A stretch of 64,000 nucleotides of DNA from Tunturiibacter gelidiferens (GTDB taxonomy: Bacteria; Acidobacteriota; Terriglobia; Terriglobales; Acidobacteriaceae), in the NCBI RefSeq assembly GCF_013410115.1, contig NZ_JACCCV010000001.1:2294001-2358000 (forward strand), in the 5' to 3' direction. Position numbers and translations under genes: made by a program. Shown piece after piece: positions 35,125 to 44,329 of this stretch. Position 1 is the first letter of the stretch. Every line of letters begins with the position of its first letter. The notes under the pieces are model-generated. The model searched no databases. It had not been told where the DNA came from and saw nothing but the letters and a program-made list of their open reading frames with translations.

Positions 35125-37821
35125 ATGGCTTTGAAGAAGAGCAAGTATCTTGCAGTCGCTTTTTGTCTGGGTGCATTGAGCGTTGTGTCTGTTGCCTCGT
35201 GGGGACAGGCGGTTCCGGCAGAGAAGGCCGATGAGGCGCGGGTGGATCGGCTGCTGAAGCAGATGACGCTGGAAGAGAAGATGGACCTGATCCGCGGGGG
35301 GCTTGAGGATCCTTCTGTTTATCAAGGGCAGGCGGGATATCTGCCGGGAGTGCCGCGGCTGCATATTCCTTCGCTGCGCATGGCCGATGGGCCGCCGGGC
35401 CTGCTGACGCGGGTGGCGGGGCAGGCGGAGACGGCGACGATGGGTGTTGCTGCGACCTTCAGCGCGAAGGATGCGGAGGCCAATGGCGCGGTGATTGGAC
35501 GTGAGGCGCGATCGCTGGGCATCGATGTGGTGCTGCAGCCGTTTATCAATATCGATCGCGATATTACGTTTGCGCGTGCGTACAACACGTTTGGCGAAGA
35601 CCCGATGCTGAGTGGCGCGATGGGCGCGGCTGAGGTTCGCGGAGCGCAGGCGCAGGGTGTGATGGCGATGGCGAAGCATTATGTGGGGTACGACTCGAAT
35701 GGCTACAACATCTTCATCGATCAGCAGACGCTGCATGAGGTTTATGCGGCACCGTTTGTGGATGCGATTGGAGCAGGCGTGTCGTCGGTGATGTGCTCTT
35801 ATAACCGCATCAACGGGCCGTTTGCTTGCGGCAACAGCGATACGCTGAAGACGATTTTGAAGGAGGAGATGGGGTTCAAGGGGTTTGTGACCTCGGACTG
35901 GGGCGGCGTGCACAGCGTTCTGTTTCTGAACGAAGGGCTGGATATGGAGATGCCTGGCGCGGCGGAGGCGGATAGTCCGTTCAAGGCGTTCATCAACAAT
36001 TATTTTGTGACGGCTCCGCCTGACACTACGCCGGTGAAGCCTCTCGACCCGGAGGCGCTGGCGGGAATTCTTGGCGGGCCGATTCCGGAGGAGCCGCAGG
36101 GGAATGGGCTGGACCTGGGTGGTTTCCCGCGCGATAACGACAAGACGACGATGCGGGAGGCTTTGAAGAACGGGACGGTGACCGAGGCTACGATTACGGC
36201 TGCTGCGCGGCGCGTGCTGTATGAGATCGATCGGTTCGGCTATCTGGATGGCAAGCAGAAGCATACGGTGACGGCGCAGGATGTGGAGGCTAATGCTGCG
36301 GTGATTCGGAAGACGGCCGAAGATGCGGCGGTGTTGTTGAAGAATGAGCACGCGCTCCCGCTGGGCAATGATGACTTGCAGTCGCTGGCGATGATCGGGC
36401 CGGGGGCTGGTCAGGTTGCGGCGATCGGGACGTTCGGAGAGCGGAGTCCGGGGTTGACGGAGCGGCAGATTGGTCCGCTGGAGGCGCTGAAGAAGGGTGC
36501 TCCCACGGCCAACATTACGTATGCGGTGGATGACGATATGACTGGCGTGCCGGTTCCGGCGGCGGCGCTGTCGCATGATGGGAAACCGGGGTTGTTGCGT
36601 ACTGAGAGCAAAGGCAGCAAGGTAGTGGATGCGCAGCTGGACTTTACGCATAGCAACGGCAGGACGTTGCCTGCGAACGAGACGGTGACGTGGAAGGGAA
36701 CGCTGACGGTGCCGAGCGCGGGGGAGTACTGGATGTACCTGCAGGTGCTGGGTGCGCGTGGAAGGCTGATGATCGACGGCAAGCGCGTGGGGCAGACGGG
36801 CGCGGCGAAGGGTACGGTGCACGGCGATGTGCAGTACGCGACGCAGGATAATGGATTTCCGACGGTCGATGGGCTGGACAATGTTCGGCGTGCGGTGCAG
36901 CTGACTGCGGGGCCGCACTCGATTACGGTGATGGCGAGTAGCGATACTTCGAATAAGCCAGAGCAGATTCGGTTGAACTGGACGACGCCGGAGCTGCGGG
37001 AGAGCAACCACAAGGCGGCTATCGATGCAGCGAAGAAGGCGCATACGGCGGTGGTGTTTGTGTGGACGCGAGGCAAGCCGGACTTCGCACTGCCGGGAGA
37101 GCAGGACAAGCTCGTGGATGAGATTGCGGCTGTGAATCCGAACACGATTGTGGTGATGAACGTCAGCCAGCCGGTGGCGATGCCGTGGTTGGGCAAAGTA
37201 AAGGGCGTGCTGCAGATGTGGTGGACGGGGGATGAAGGCGGATGGGCTACGGCAGATGTTCTGCTGGGCAAGGTTAGTCCGGCTGGGCGGTTGCCGTTTA
37301 CGTGGGCGAAGCAGCTGACGGACTATGCGGCGAATGATCCGGCGCATCCGGAGCGGTCGGCTAAAGGTGTGGATGGGAAGACGACTTACTCGGAAGGCGT
37401 GGATGTGGGGTATCGGTGGTTCGATAAGGAGAAGATCGAGCCGCTGTTTCCGTTTGGATTCGGGCTCTCGTATACGAGCTTTGAATACTCGGATCTGAAG
37501 GTGGCGAAGGCTTCGGATAACGGGCTGGATGTTTCGATTCGGGTGAAGAATACGGGCGCGGTTGCGGGGGATGAGGTGCCGCAGGTGTACCTGGATGCTC
37601 CGGAGCAGCAACCGCAGGGGGTGCAGTTTGCGCCGAAGACGCTGGCGGCGTTTGATCGCGTTACGCTGGCGCCGGGCGAGAGCAAGGATGTGACGATGCA
37701 TGTGTGGCCGCGTGCGCTCGAGTACTGGTCGGTTGCGGAGAAGAAGTGGGTGCGGTCGGATGCGCGGCGAGTGCGGGTGGGGTCGTCTTCGCGGGATTTG
37801 AAGCTGACTGCTGAGAAGTAG
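35125..37821 (+). CDS. Exported GH3 beta-glucosidase with PA14 domain
   Basis: 898-residue glycoside hydrolase family 3 enzyme that releases glucose (or xylose) from beta-linked oligosaccharides. ATG 35125 follows GAAGGA; earlier in-frame starts would add 48 non-family residues before the signal peptide. The signal peptide covers about 1-28 (LAVAFCLGALSVVSVASWGQA). The N-terminal TIM-barrel carries KHYVGYDSN and the nucleophile motif FVTSDWGGVH. The alpha/beta sandwich domain is split by a PA14 insertion (FTHSNGRTLPANETVTWKGTL...GRLMIDGKRVGQTG), a carbohydrate-binding module seen in this subfamily. A C-terminal Fn3-like domain follows. Not linked to transporters here; a second, GH1 glucosidase is encoded at 54.6 kb. 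Confidence 0.96.
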   Translation: MALKKSKYLAVAFCLGALSVVSVASWGQAVPAEKADEARVDRLLKQMTLEEKMDLIRGGLEDPSVYQGQAGYLPGVPRLHIPSLRMADGPPGLLTRVAGQAETATMGVAATFSAKDAEANGAVIGREARSLGIDVVLQPFINIDRDITFARAYNTFGEDPMLSGAMGAAEVRGAQAQGVMAMAKHYVGYDSNGYNIFIDQQTLHEVYAAPFVDAIGAGVSSVMCSYNRINGPFACGNSDTLKTILKEEMGFKGFVTSDWGGVHSVLFLNEGLDMEMPGAAEADSPFKAFINNYFVTAPPDTTPVKPLDPEALAGILGGPIPEEPQGNGLDLGGFPRDNDKTTMREALKNGTVTEATITAAARRVLYEIDRFGYLDGKQKHTVTAQDVEANAAVIRKTAEDAAVLLKNEHALPLGNDDLQSLAMIGPGAGQVAAIGTFGERSPGLTERQIGPLEALKKGAPTANITYAVDDDMTGVPVPAAALSHDGKPGLLRTESKGSKVVDAQLDFTHSNGRTLPANETVTWKGTLTVPSAGEYWMYLQVLGARGRLMIDGKRVGQTGAAKGTVHGDVQYATQDNGFPTVDGLDNVRRAVQLTAGPHSITVMASSDTSNKPEQIRLNWTTPELRESNHKAAIDAAKKAHTAVVFVWTRGKPDFALPGEQDKLVDEIAAVNPNTIVVMNVSQPVAMPWLGKVKGVLQMWWTGDEGGWATADVLLGKVSPAGRLPFTWAKQLTDYAANDPAHPERSAKGVDGKTTYSEGVDVGYRWFDKEKIEPLFPFGFGLSYTSFEYSDLKVAKASDNGLDVSIRVKNTGAVAGDEVPQVYLDAPEQQPQGVQFAPKTLAAFDRVTLAPGESKDVTMHVWPRALEYWSVAEKKWVRSDARRVRVGSSSRDLKLTAEK

Positions 37822-37857
37822 ACGGCTGGGGTCTGTCCGGCGGGAATGCTTGATTGT

Positions 37858-37953
37858 GTCCTGCCGGACGGGCCTCCTGCGCGGAGGGCGGTCACTTCGT
37901 GACTTGTGTACCGGTCTTGGCGGGTTAGGTGCTTGGTCCTCCCGTTGGTCGGA
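37858..37953. repeat. Dispersed ~100-bp intergenic repeat, copy A
   Basis: Starts GTCCTGCCGGACGGGCC, has the small hairpin GTCACTTCGTGAC followed by TTGTGTACC, and ends CTCCCGTTGGTCGGA. It matches 41148-41246 in the same orientation. It ends 10 bp from the ftsY stop, between the convergent GH3 and ftsY genes. Confidence 0.88.
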
Positions 37954-37963
37954 GGGGAGCGCT

Positions 37964-38965
37964 TTAGTCGAGGAGCGAGTCGATGAAGCTGGCGCTGTCG
38001 AAGGGGATGATGTCTTCGAGCTTCTCGCCGATACCCGCATAGATGACGGGGAGTTTTAGTTCGGTGGCGATGGCGAGGACGATGCCGCCCTTGGCGGTGC
38101 CGTCGAGCTTGGTGAGGACGATGCCGGTGACGTGGGCGGCTTCGGTGAAGAGGCGGGCTTGGGTCAACCCATTTTGACCTGTCGTTGCGTCCATGACGAG
38201 GAGGGTCTGGTGCGGAGCGCCGGGCACCAGCTTTTCTGCCGTGCGGCGCATCTTGTCGAGCTCCTTCATGAGGTCGGTCTTGGTGTGGAGGCGGCCGGCC
38301 GTGTCGACGATGAGGATTTGGGTGCCACGGGCCTTGGCGGCGGCGCAGGCGTCGTAGAGGGCGGCGGAGGGGTCGCCACCTTGTTTGGTCTTGATGATCT
38401 GAACGTCGGAGCGCTGAGCCCAGACTTCGAGCTGCTCGATGGCGGCGGCGCGGAAGGTGTCGGCTGCGCAGAGCAGGACGGTGCGGCCCTGGCCGGTGAA
38501 GTGGGCGGCGAGCTTGCCGGTGGTGGTAGTTTTGCCGGTGCCGTTAACCCCGACCATCATGATGACCTCGGGCGGCGTGGCGGGGTGGGTGATGGGGCGG
38601 GCTACATTGTCGAGGACCTGCTTGAGCTCGGCCTTGAGTAGGCGCTTGAGGTCATCGCCACCCTGGATGCCGACGCGGAGGGCGCGCTGGCGGAGGTTCT
38701 CCATGACGAGGGCGGTGGTGGGGGCGCCGAGGTCGGCGGCGAGCAGGAGAGGCTCGAGGTTGACCAGGGTGGTCTCGTCGACCTCGCGGGTGAGGGCGAT
38801 GACGGAGCTGATCGACTCGGAGAAGGACTCACGGGTGCGGGTGACCGCCTGCTTCATGCGGTCGAAGAGTCCGCGCTTCGGCTCCTGCGGTTCGGGAGCT
38901 ACTGCGGTGGGCTGGTCGGGTTGCTGGTCGGGTTTGTCGCGTTTGCCAAAGAGGGAAAAAGCCAT
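37964..38965 (-). CDS. ftsY: Signal recognition particle receptor FtsY
   Basis: SRP-receptor GTPase that docks ribosome-SRP complexes at the membrane for co-translational insertion; its RNA partner ffs is at 56.2 kb. 333 residues: a short charged A-like domain (1-40), a four-helix N domain (about 45-125), and a G domain with G1 [11 protein letters not shown]2 [15 protein letters not shown]3 DTAGR and G4 TKLDG, ending in [22 protein letters not shown]. The amphipathic start [11 protein letters not shown] may target the membrane. Transcribed divergently from the PPOX gene. Confidence 0.97.
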   Translation of the reverse strand: MAFSLFGKRDKPDQQPDQPTAVAPEPQEPKRGLFDRMKQAVTRTRESFSESISSVIALTREVDETTLVNLEPLLLAADLGAPTTALVMENLRQRALRVGIQGGDDLKRLLKAELKQVLDNVARPITHPATPPEVIMMVGVNGTGKTTTTGKLAAHFTGQGRTVLLCAADTFRAAAIEQLEVWAQRSDVQIIKTKQGGDPSAALYDACAAAKARGTQILIVDTAGRLHTKTDLMKELDKMRRTAEKLVPGAPHQTLLVMDATTGQNGLTQARLFTEAAHVTGIVLTKLDGTAKGGIVLAIATELKLPVIYAGIGEKLEDIIPFDSASFIDSLLD

Positions 38966-39084
38966 GCTCTTGCTAGTTTAGCAATGTTGGAGATATGGCC
39001 CGATGGCGGGTCTTTCGTGCTCCTTGGATCGTTGACTTTCGCGGTGGCAGGCTTATCGTTGATGATGATGAATCGTTGACGATT

Positions 39085-39507
39085 ATGACGAAGGCGGAGC
39101 TTTACGAGTTCCTGGCTGCGCATACGCTGGGGGTGTTGGGAAGCATCTCGGGGGAGGGTGTGCCGCAGTCTGCCCTTGTCGGGATTGCGGTGACGGAAGA
39201 TCTTGAGATCGTCTTCGACACTCTCAACATCACGCGCAAATACCGGAACCTTACCTCGAATCCAAAGGCCTCCCTGGTGGTGGGGTGGGAGGGAGAGAGG
39301 ACGGTGCAGTTGGAAGGTGAGGCGTTTCTGCCGGTGGGGGAGGAACTGACGCAGTACAAGAATATCTACTTCTCGGCGTGGCCGGATGGAGTGGATCGTC
39401 AGAACTGGCCGGGGTTGGTGTACTTCGTCGTTCGTCCGCGATGGATTCGATTCAGCGACTTCGATCAGCGGCCACCGCGGATCGAGGAGATGGTGTTTGG
39501 AATGTGA
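39085..39507 (+). CDS. Pyridoxamine 5'-phosphate oxidase-fold (flavin-binding) protein
   Basis: 140-residue protein with the split-barrel fold of PPOX-like flavin proteins: ELYEFLAAHTLGVLGSISGEGVPQSALVGIAVTEDLEIVFDT, then KYRNLTSNPKASLVVGWEGERTVQLEGEA. It probably binds FMN, F420 or heme; the substrate is unknown. I choose ATG 39085 because family similarity begins there; an ATG at 38995 with GGAG close upstream would add 30 residues of unrelated sequence. Single gene, divergent from ftsY. Confidence 0.82.
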   Translation: MTKAELYEFLAAHTLGVLGSISGEGVPQSALVGIAVTEDLEIVFDTLNITRKYRNLTSNPKASLVVGWEGERTVQLEGEAFLPVGEELTQYKNIYFSAWPDGVDRQNWPGLVYFVVRPRWIRFSDFDQRPPRIEEMVFGM

Positions 39508-39762
39508 GGGTTCTCGCGCTGATGGCGAGGATAAGCATTGCGGAGGCAAAGACGAAAATACAGGGATCTTGACGGATACCGCAGAATTCATCGGTTCGCT
39601 GCAACTGAGAGATGTGGCCGCAATCCACTGCGTCGCGCGATGAGACTGCGCGACTTCGGTCGAGATGACGAGTCCCAGAGAGTACCGGTCTTAGAAATTA
39701 ACGTCTACGTCGGACCGGAGACAGCCTGAAAAAGCGCGAAGGCGAGTGGGTGCAGGCGAGTG
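39508..39762. repeat. Mosaic of degenerate intergenic repeat fragments
   Basis: The stretch contains AAATACAGGGATCTTGACGG-like and GCGCGACTTCGGTCGAGATG-like pieces. The latter shares the CTTCG-TC-GATGACG core of the 104-bp repeats at 34.4 kb. Frames here are repeat-derived. It lies between the convergent PPOX-fold and panE genes. Confidence 0.5.
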
Positions 39763-40692
39763 CTAATGATTTTTTGAATTTATCGAGTTCTGATAGACGC
39801 GGAGGTGAACGCAACAGGCCTGGAGCAGAGGGGCTTCGATGTGGTGGGCGTGGCCGTGGTCGAGCAGGTCGCCGAGGATGGTGTCGACTTCCACTGGAGC
39901 GCCTTTTTGCAGGTCGCGGTACATCGACGAGGTGAACTTTGAGTTTTTGTCGGTGGCTAGTTGGCGGACATATTCGAGGTGAGGCTGCGGGGTAGGGAAG
40001 CCGCACGCCTTCGCGATTGCGGCGCATTCGTCTATGGCCTGGAGGGCGGTCTGTTTGCCGTCGGAGACCGCGTTAATTTCGCCAACGGGACCACCCAGCA
40101 GACAAGTGATGAGACCGAAGGAGGCGATAGTCACCCACTTGTCCCACATTGCCTGAGTGATGTTGGTGGAGAGTTGAGTCTCGAAGCCGGCGTTGCGCAG
40201 GGTTTCGTCGAGGGAGCGAATGCGAGTAGTGATCTCCCCACTGCGCTCCCCGTAAATGATCTTGTCCAGGGGGGTGAGTTGCACGATGCGGCCTTGCTCA
40301 TCGAGGTCGGTGGAGACAAGGCAGACACCGCCGAGGACGGGTTGCTTGCCGAAGCTATGCACGAGCGAGTCCATGTGGCGCATACCGTTGAGCACGGGAT
40401 AGATCATTGTGTCGGGGCCGACGGCGGGGGTCATATCTTTGATCGCCTGGTCGAGGGCCTGGGCCTTGACGCTGAGAAAGACGACGTCGTAGGGGCTGGT
40501 GATCTCGGTGCTGGTGGCAGTCTTTGGCTTGAGAATGGCGTCGCCGTGAGGACTCACGATGCGGAGTCCATCGCGTTGAAGCTGCTGCGCTCGAGCGGGA
40601 CGAACGAGAAAGGTGACGTCCCGGCCTGCCTGAATGAGACGTGCTCCGAAGTAACCGCCGACTGCTCCAGCACCTACGACCAGAATCTTCAT
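39763..40692 (-). CDS. panE: 2-dehydropantoate 2-reductase (ketopantoate reductase)
   Basis: NADPH-dependent reduction of ketopantoate to pantoate for coenzyme A synthesis. 309 residues. N-terminal Rossmann motif ILVVGAGAVGGYFGARLIQAGRDVTFLVR. The catalytic Lys lies in MWDKWVTIASFGLITCLLGGPVGE. The C-terminal helical domain has FTSSMYRDLQKGAPVEVDTILGDLLDHG, containing the substrate Ser/Glu region. No other pan genes are in the window, and family members sometimes act on other 2-keto acids. Isolated on the minus strand. Confidence 0.93.
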   Translation of the reverse strand: MKILVVGAGAVGGYFGARLIQAGRDVTFLVRPARAQQLQRDGLRIVSPHGDAILKPKTATSTEITSPYDVVFLSVKAQALDQAIKDMTPAVGPDTMIYPVLNGMRHMDSLVHSFGKQPVLGGVCLVSTDLDEQGRIVQLTPLDKIIYGERSGEITTRIRSLDETLRNAGFETQLSTNITQAMWDKWVTIASFGLITCLLGGPVGEINAVSDGKQTALQAIDECAAIAKACGFPTPQPHLEYVRQLATDKNSKFTSSMYRDLQKGAPVEVDTILGDLLDHGHAHHIEAPLLQACCVHLRVYQNSINSKNH

Positions 40693-40893
40693 ACTCGTCC
40701 TTGTAGTTTTCGAGACACCGTGTTCCGGACCACAGTGTGTCTCAGCTTAGTCTGATTGCGTCGGCCGGGCTCATCGATGGGCCAGCTGGCGTGACCTGCG
40801 AGGTTGGGTGCGGGTCCTTGGATTGGAAGTTGGATGCGTGAGCTCTCCGTTGGATTTGCATAACTGAGGCGATTCGATGCGACACGGTGAAGG

Positions 40894-41100
40894 TTAGTTT
40901 GGCGCAGGGCTGGATGCTGGAGTTGGCGCGGGGTGAGGCGCGGAGGGCCAGACTGAGGGGCGCACGAGGAGGAGGAGGTAGAGGAAGAGGATTGCGATAA
41001 GGACGAGGCCGCCGATGAAGATGTGGGGACGGAATCCCATGTAGGTTTTGTGTTGGGGCAGGTCTGGCGGAGGGATGTGTCCGTGCTCGTGATCATGCAT
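40894..41100 (-). CDS. Small single-pass membrane protein, unknown
   Basis: 68-residue protein. The His-rich N-terminus (MHDHEHGHIPPPDLPQHKTYMGF) precedes one transmembrane helix (FIGGLVLIAILFLYLLLLV) and a Pro/Ala/Ser-rich tail. The weak ribosome site makes the call moderate. The His cluster could bind metal. Lies between panE and the second copy of a dispersed repeat. Unrecognised. Confidence 0.5.
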   Translation of the reverse strand: MHDHEHGHIPPPDLPQHKTYMGFRPHIFIGGLVLIAILFLYLLLLVRPSVWPSAPHPAPTPASSPAPN

Positions 41101-41147
41101 GCGTACCAGCTTAGGCGCAAAACGATCTGCGTGCCAGCTACGGGAGC

Positions 41148-41246
41148 GTCCTGCCGGACGGGCCCACTGCGCGTGGCGCGGTCACTTCGTGACTTGTGTA
41201 CCTTGTCTCGGCGGGGCTGATATCTTTGGTTCTCCCGTTGGTCGGA
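41148..41246. repeat. Dispersed ~100-bp intergenic repeat, copy B
   Basis: Second copy of 37858-37953, same orientation. The first 17 bases and the GTCACTTCGTGAC-TTGTGTACC core are identical, the middle diverges, and the end CTCCCGTTGGTCGGA is identical. Lies about 30 bp beyond the gpsA stop codon. Confidence 0.88.
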
Positions 41247-41277
41247 AGAAGAGATAAGGCTTACCCATCTGTAGAGG

Positions 41278-42270
41278 CTATTCGTCGCGGCCGGGGCGTG
41301 CCATGAGTTCGCGAATGGCTTCTTTGGGGCTTTTGTTTTGGTGGAGGATTGCGTCCACCTGCTGGGTGATGGGCATCTCGACGGCGTAGCGGGCGGCGAG
41401 GCCGAGGGCGGCGGCGGTGCTGCGTATGCCTTCGGCTACTTTGCCGTTGAGGCTGGCGATGATGTCGGGAAGCTGGCGGCCACGGCCGAGTTCTACGCCG
41501 ACGGCACGGTTGCGGGAGAGAGAACCGGTACAGGTGAGGATGAGGTCGCCTGCGCCGGAGAGGCCTGCGAGGGTTTGACGGCGGCCACCGCAGGCTACGG
41601 CGAGGCGGGTCATCTCGGCGATGCCACGGGTGATGAGGGCCGCGGAGGAGTTGTGGCCGAGGTTGAGGCCGTTGGCAACGCCTGCGGCGAGGGCGATAAC
41701 GTTTTTGAGAGAGCCGCCGAGTTCGACACCGGGTACGTCTTCGTTGGTGTAGACGCGCAGGCTTGAAGAGGTGAAGTCGCGCTGGATGGTCTGAGCTACG
41801 TTGGGAACCTCGGAGGCGACGACGACTGCGGTGGGCATGCCGGCTGCGACCTCTTGCGCGAAGGAGGGACCACTGAGGACGGCGAAGGGATTGCGTGTAA
41901 CGGAGGCGACGACCTGCGACATGCGGAGATAGCTGGTTTCTTCGATGCCCTTGCTGGCGCTGAGAATGATCTGGTCGCGGGTGAGCAGAGGGGCGATGTG
42001 CGTGAGAACTCCGCGCAGGTGTTGCGAGGGGGTGACGCAGAGGAGGATGTCGGCTTCGAAGATGGCGCGCGGGAGGTCGGAGGTGACGTGGATATCGACG
42101 GGTAAAGTGAAGCCGGGGAGGTAAGGCAGGTTTTCGCCTGCTTCGCTGAGCTGATCGGCGAGGGCGGGGGAGTGAGACCAGAGGAAGAGCTGGTGCCCGC
42201 CGCGACGGGCGAGGGAGAGGGCGAGGGCGGTGCCCCAGGCACCAGCTCCCAGGACGGCGATTCGGCTCAT
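41278..42270 (-). CDS. gpsA: NAD(P)-dependent glycerol-3-phosphate dehydrogenase
   Basis: Makes sn-glycerol-3-phosphate from dihydroxyacetone phosphate, the backbone for phospholipids. 330 residues: Rossmann motif IAVLGAGAWGTALALSLARRG; catalytic Lys region GGSLKNVIALAAGVANGL; LSGAGDLILTCTGSLSRNRAVG. Its ATG overlaps the plsY stop by four bases (ATGA), so the two are translationally coupled. The product feeds directly into PlsY, so the pair forms the first acylation step of phospholipid synthesis. Confidence 0.97.
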   Translation of the reverse strand: MSRIAVLGAGAWGTALALSLARRGGHQLFLWSHSPALADQLSEAGENLPYLPGFTLPVDIHVTSDLPRAIFEADILLCVTPSQHLRGVLTHIAPLLTRDQIILSASKGIEETSYLRMSQVVASVTRNPFAVLSGPSFAQEVAAGMPTAVVVASEVPNVAQTIQRDFTSSSLRVYTNEDVPGVELGGSLKNVIALAAGVANGLNLGHNSSAALITRGIAEMTRLAVACGGRRQTLAGLSGAGDLILTCTGSLSRNRAVGVELGRGRQLPDIIASLNGKVAEGIRSTAAALGLAARYAVEMPITQQVDAILHQNKSPKEAIRELMARPGRDE

Positions 42271-42878
42271 GCTACCGCCTTTTTCTTGCCGAAGCGGCTC
42301 TCGGTGCCAGCGAGGAGGCGGCCAATGTTTTGATGGTGCTTGACGATGACGAGGAGCGGAATGAAGACCAGCCCGGCGATGACAATGGGGGTTCGCTGAG
42401 GAAGGAAGTAGAGGCCGAAGAGAGGGAAGGTGGCTGAACCGATCATCGAAGCGAGAGAGACGTAGCGGGTGAGGAGGACGATGACCAGAAAGATACCGAA
42501 GGTGCAGGCTGCTGCGGCAAGACTGAGGGCCAGCATGACACCAAGGGCGCTGGCCACGCCTTTGCCGCCGCGGAAGCCGAGCCAGATGGGGAAGACGTGT
42601 CCCAGGATGGCGGCGACGGCGGTTGTGACGGCGAGGTCGTAGTTGCCGGGTGCGAGATGCTGGGCGATTTTGACAGCGAGGAAGGACTTGCCGATATCGA
42701 GCAGGAGCGTGGCGATGCCGAGGCCCTTGGCTCCGCTGCGAGCTACGTTGGTGGCACCGATGTTGCCGCTGCCGGTGGCGCGAATGTCTTCGTGGCGAAA
42801 GGTTTTTACGAGCAGATAGCCGAACGGAATAGACCCAAGAAGATACGCGAGCGGAATGGAGAGGAGCCAGGGGTTCAT
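42267..42878 (-). CDS. plsY: Glycerol-3-phosphate acyltransferase PlsY
   Basis: Membrane enzyme transferring acyl from acyl-phosphate to glycerol-3-phosphate. 203 residues from ATG 42878; a longer frame to 43028 adds a Pro/His-rich stretch that is not family-like. Several hydrophobic helices are seen. The three active-site motifs are present: GSIPFGYLL...GSGNIGATNVAR, GHVFPIWLGFRGGKGVAS, and the C-terminal KHHQNIGRLLAGTESRFG. Upstream partner of gpsA in an ATGA-overlapping pair; cinA lies just upstream on the same strand. Confidence 0.96.
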   Translation of the reverse strand: MNPWLLSIPLAYLLGSIPFGYLLVKTFRHEDIRATGSGNIGATNVARSGAKGLGIATLLLDIGKSFLAVKIAQHLAPGNYDLAVTTAVAAILGHVFPIWLGFRGGKGVASALGVMLALSLAAAACTFGIFLVIVLLTRYVSLASMIGSATFPLFGLYFLPQRTPIVIAGLVFIPLLVIVKHHQNIGRLLAGTESRFGKKKAVA

Positions 42879-42979
42879 TGTCGTCCGAATGAGTCTACCA
42901 AGTGCGGAGGAGGATGGTCTTACGGCGTGCGTGTGCGTGTGCGGGCTCGAGTGTGAGTGCGGCGGGGGTGGAGTGCAGG

Positions 42980-44251
42980 CTAGAGGATGTGATGGCGGAT
43001 CAGTTCGAGGGCGTGCTGGCTGGCCCACCAGCGGATCATCTCGCGGTCTCCGCGGAGGTTGAGTTCCTTGACCTGGGTGGTTTGTGCGCTGGCGAGTGCG
43101 ATGTAGACGAGGCCGATGGGTTTGTCGGCGTCTGGGCCGGGAGCTCCGGGGCCGGGCCCGGCGATACCGGTGATGGAGATGCCGAGCGAGGCTCCGGTGC
43201 GGGTGCGGATGCCTTCGGCCAGGGCGCGCGCTACCTCGGATGAGACGGGGCCTTTGGTTGCGACGAGTTCGGCGGGGACGTCGGCGAAGGTGGTTTTGAG
43301 CGCGTCGCTGTAGACGACTGCGCCGCCGAGGAAGTAACGCGAGCTGCCGGGAATCGCGGTGAGACGCTGGGCGAGGAGGCCGCCGGTGCAGCTTTCGGCG
43401 GTGGCGAGGGTGAGGTCGCGGAGGCCCAGGTTGAGGAGAACCACCTCTTCAAGGGATTCGCCGTGCGAGGAGAAGATTGTGTCTTCCATCTCGGCTTCGA
43501 CCTTTTCGGTGAGTTCGTCGACGCGGCGCTGGGCTTCGGCGAGGGTGGGTTTGGCGCAGAGGAAGTGGAGCTGGATCTCGCCTGAGCCGGCGAGGATGGT
43601 GGTCTCGACGTCGGGGTACTGCTGGTAGATTGGCGCGGTGCGCGAGTCGACGTGCGATTCCGGGATAAGGGCCATGCGAAGGAGGCGCTTGGCGAGGTGA
43701 CGTGGGGGGAGAGCGGCGGCGAGGCGCGGTTTGACCTGGGTGTCGAAGAGGGGCTTCAGCTCTCTGGGCGGGCCGGGGAGGAGGATGACGATCTTGCGGA
43801 TGGGCTGGTTGGAGGCGTCGAGGACGGTGGTGTCGAGGAACTGGCCGGGGGCGCTGCCGGTGGGGTTATCGAGGATGATGGCGCGGTCGAGCACGTCGGC
43901 CTGTTTGGCGTTGTTGGGCGGCATGACCATCTGGCGTGCGGCGAATCGCTTGTAGAGCTGGGTAAGGATGGCGGGGTCGGAGCGTAGCTCGATGTTGAGT
44001 GCGGCGGCGGCGGCTTCGCGGGTGAGATCGTCTTCGGTGGGGCCGAGGCCGCCGGAGAAGATGACGATGTCGGCGCGGGCGATGGCGATGGAGGCGGCGC
44101 TGGTGAGGTGGGAGAGGTTGTCGCCGACGATGGTCTTGAAGGCGACTTGTACGCCGAGGTCGTTGAGGCCGTCGGTGAGGTAGAGGGAGTTGGTGTCCTG
44201 ACGGTAGGGCGTGAGCATCTCGGAGCCAGCAGCGATGATTTCAGCGATCAT
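42980..44251 (-). CDS. cinA: CinA family protein (competence/damage-inducible; NMN amidase)
   Basis: 423-residue two-domain protein. The N-terminal molybdopterin-binding-like COG1058 domain (1-170, AEIIAAGSEMLTPYRQDTNSLYL; DIVIFSGGLGPTEDDLTREA) acts as an ADP-ribose pyrophosphatase in studied members. The C-terminal CinA domain (about 265-420, LTLATAESCTGGLLAQRLTAIPGSSRYFLGGAVVYSD; ISITGIAGPGPGAPGPDADKPIGLVYIAL) is an NMN deamidase. Together they recycle pyridine nucleotides. In streptococci cinA belongs to the competence regulon; here dprA and comM are also in the window. Full length, same strand as plsY-gpsA. Confidence 0.95.
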   Translation of the reverse strand: MIAEIIAAGSEMLTPYRQDTNSLYLTDGLNDLGVQVAFKTIVGDNLSHLTSAASIAIARADIVIFSGGLGPTEDDLTREAAAAALNIELRSDPAILTQLYKRFAARQMVMPPNNAKQADVLDRAIILDNPTGSAPGQFLDTTVLDASNQPIRKIVILLPGPPRELKPLFDTQVKPRLAAALPPRHLAKRLLRMALIPESHVDSRTAPIYQQYPDVETTILAGSGEIQLHFLCAKPTLAEAQRRVDELTEKVEAEMEDTIFSSHGESLEEVVLLNLGLRDLTLATAESCTGGLLAQRLTAIPGSSRYFLGGAVVYSDALKTTFADVPAELVATKGPVSSEVARALAEGIRTRTGASLGISITGIAGPGPGAPGPDADKPIGLVYIALASAQTTQVKELNLRGDREMIRWWASQHALELIRHHIL

Positions 44252-44329
44252 GAGTGGTGGTGGGCTTTCCAGGCCGTGTCGGTGGCTCTGTCATTGATGA
44301 TATGGGTTGTGCGTGAGTTTTGTTGAGCT

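Noticed and set aside
34984..38040. 1,018-codon open frame on the minus strand
   Set aside because: It lies antisense to the GH3 glucosidase and part of ftsY; Arg/His/Pro-rich composition is typical of an antisense shadow in GC-rich DNA, and both sense genes are unmistakable.
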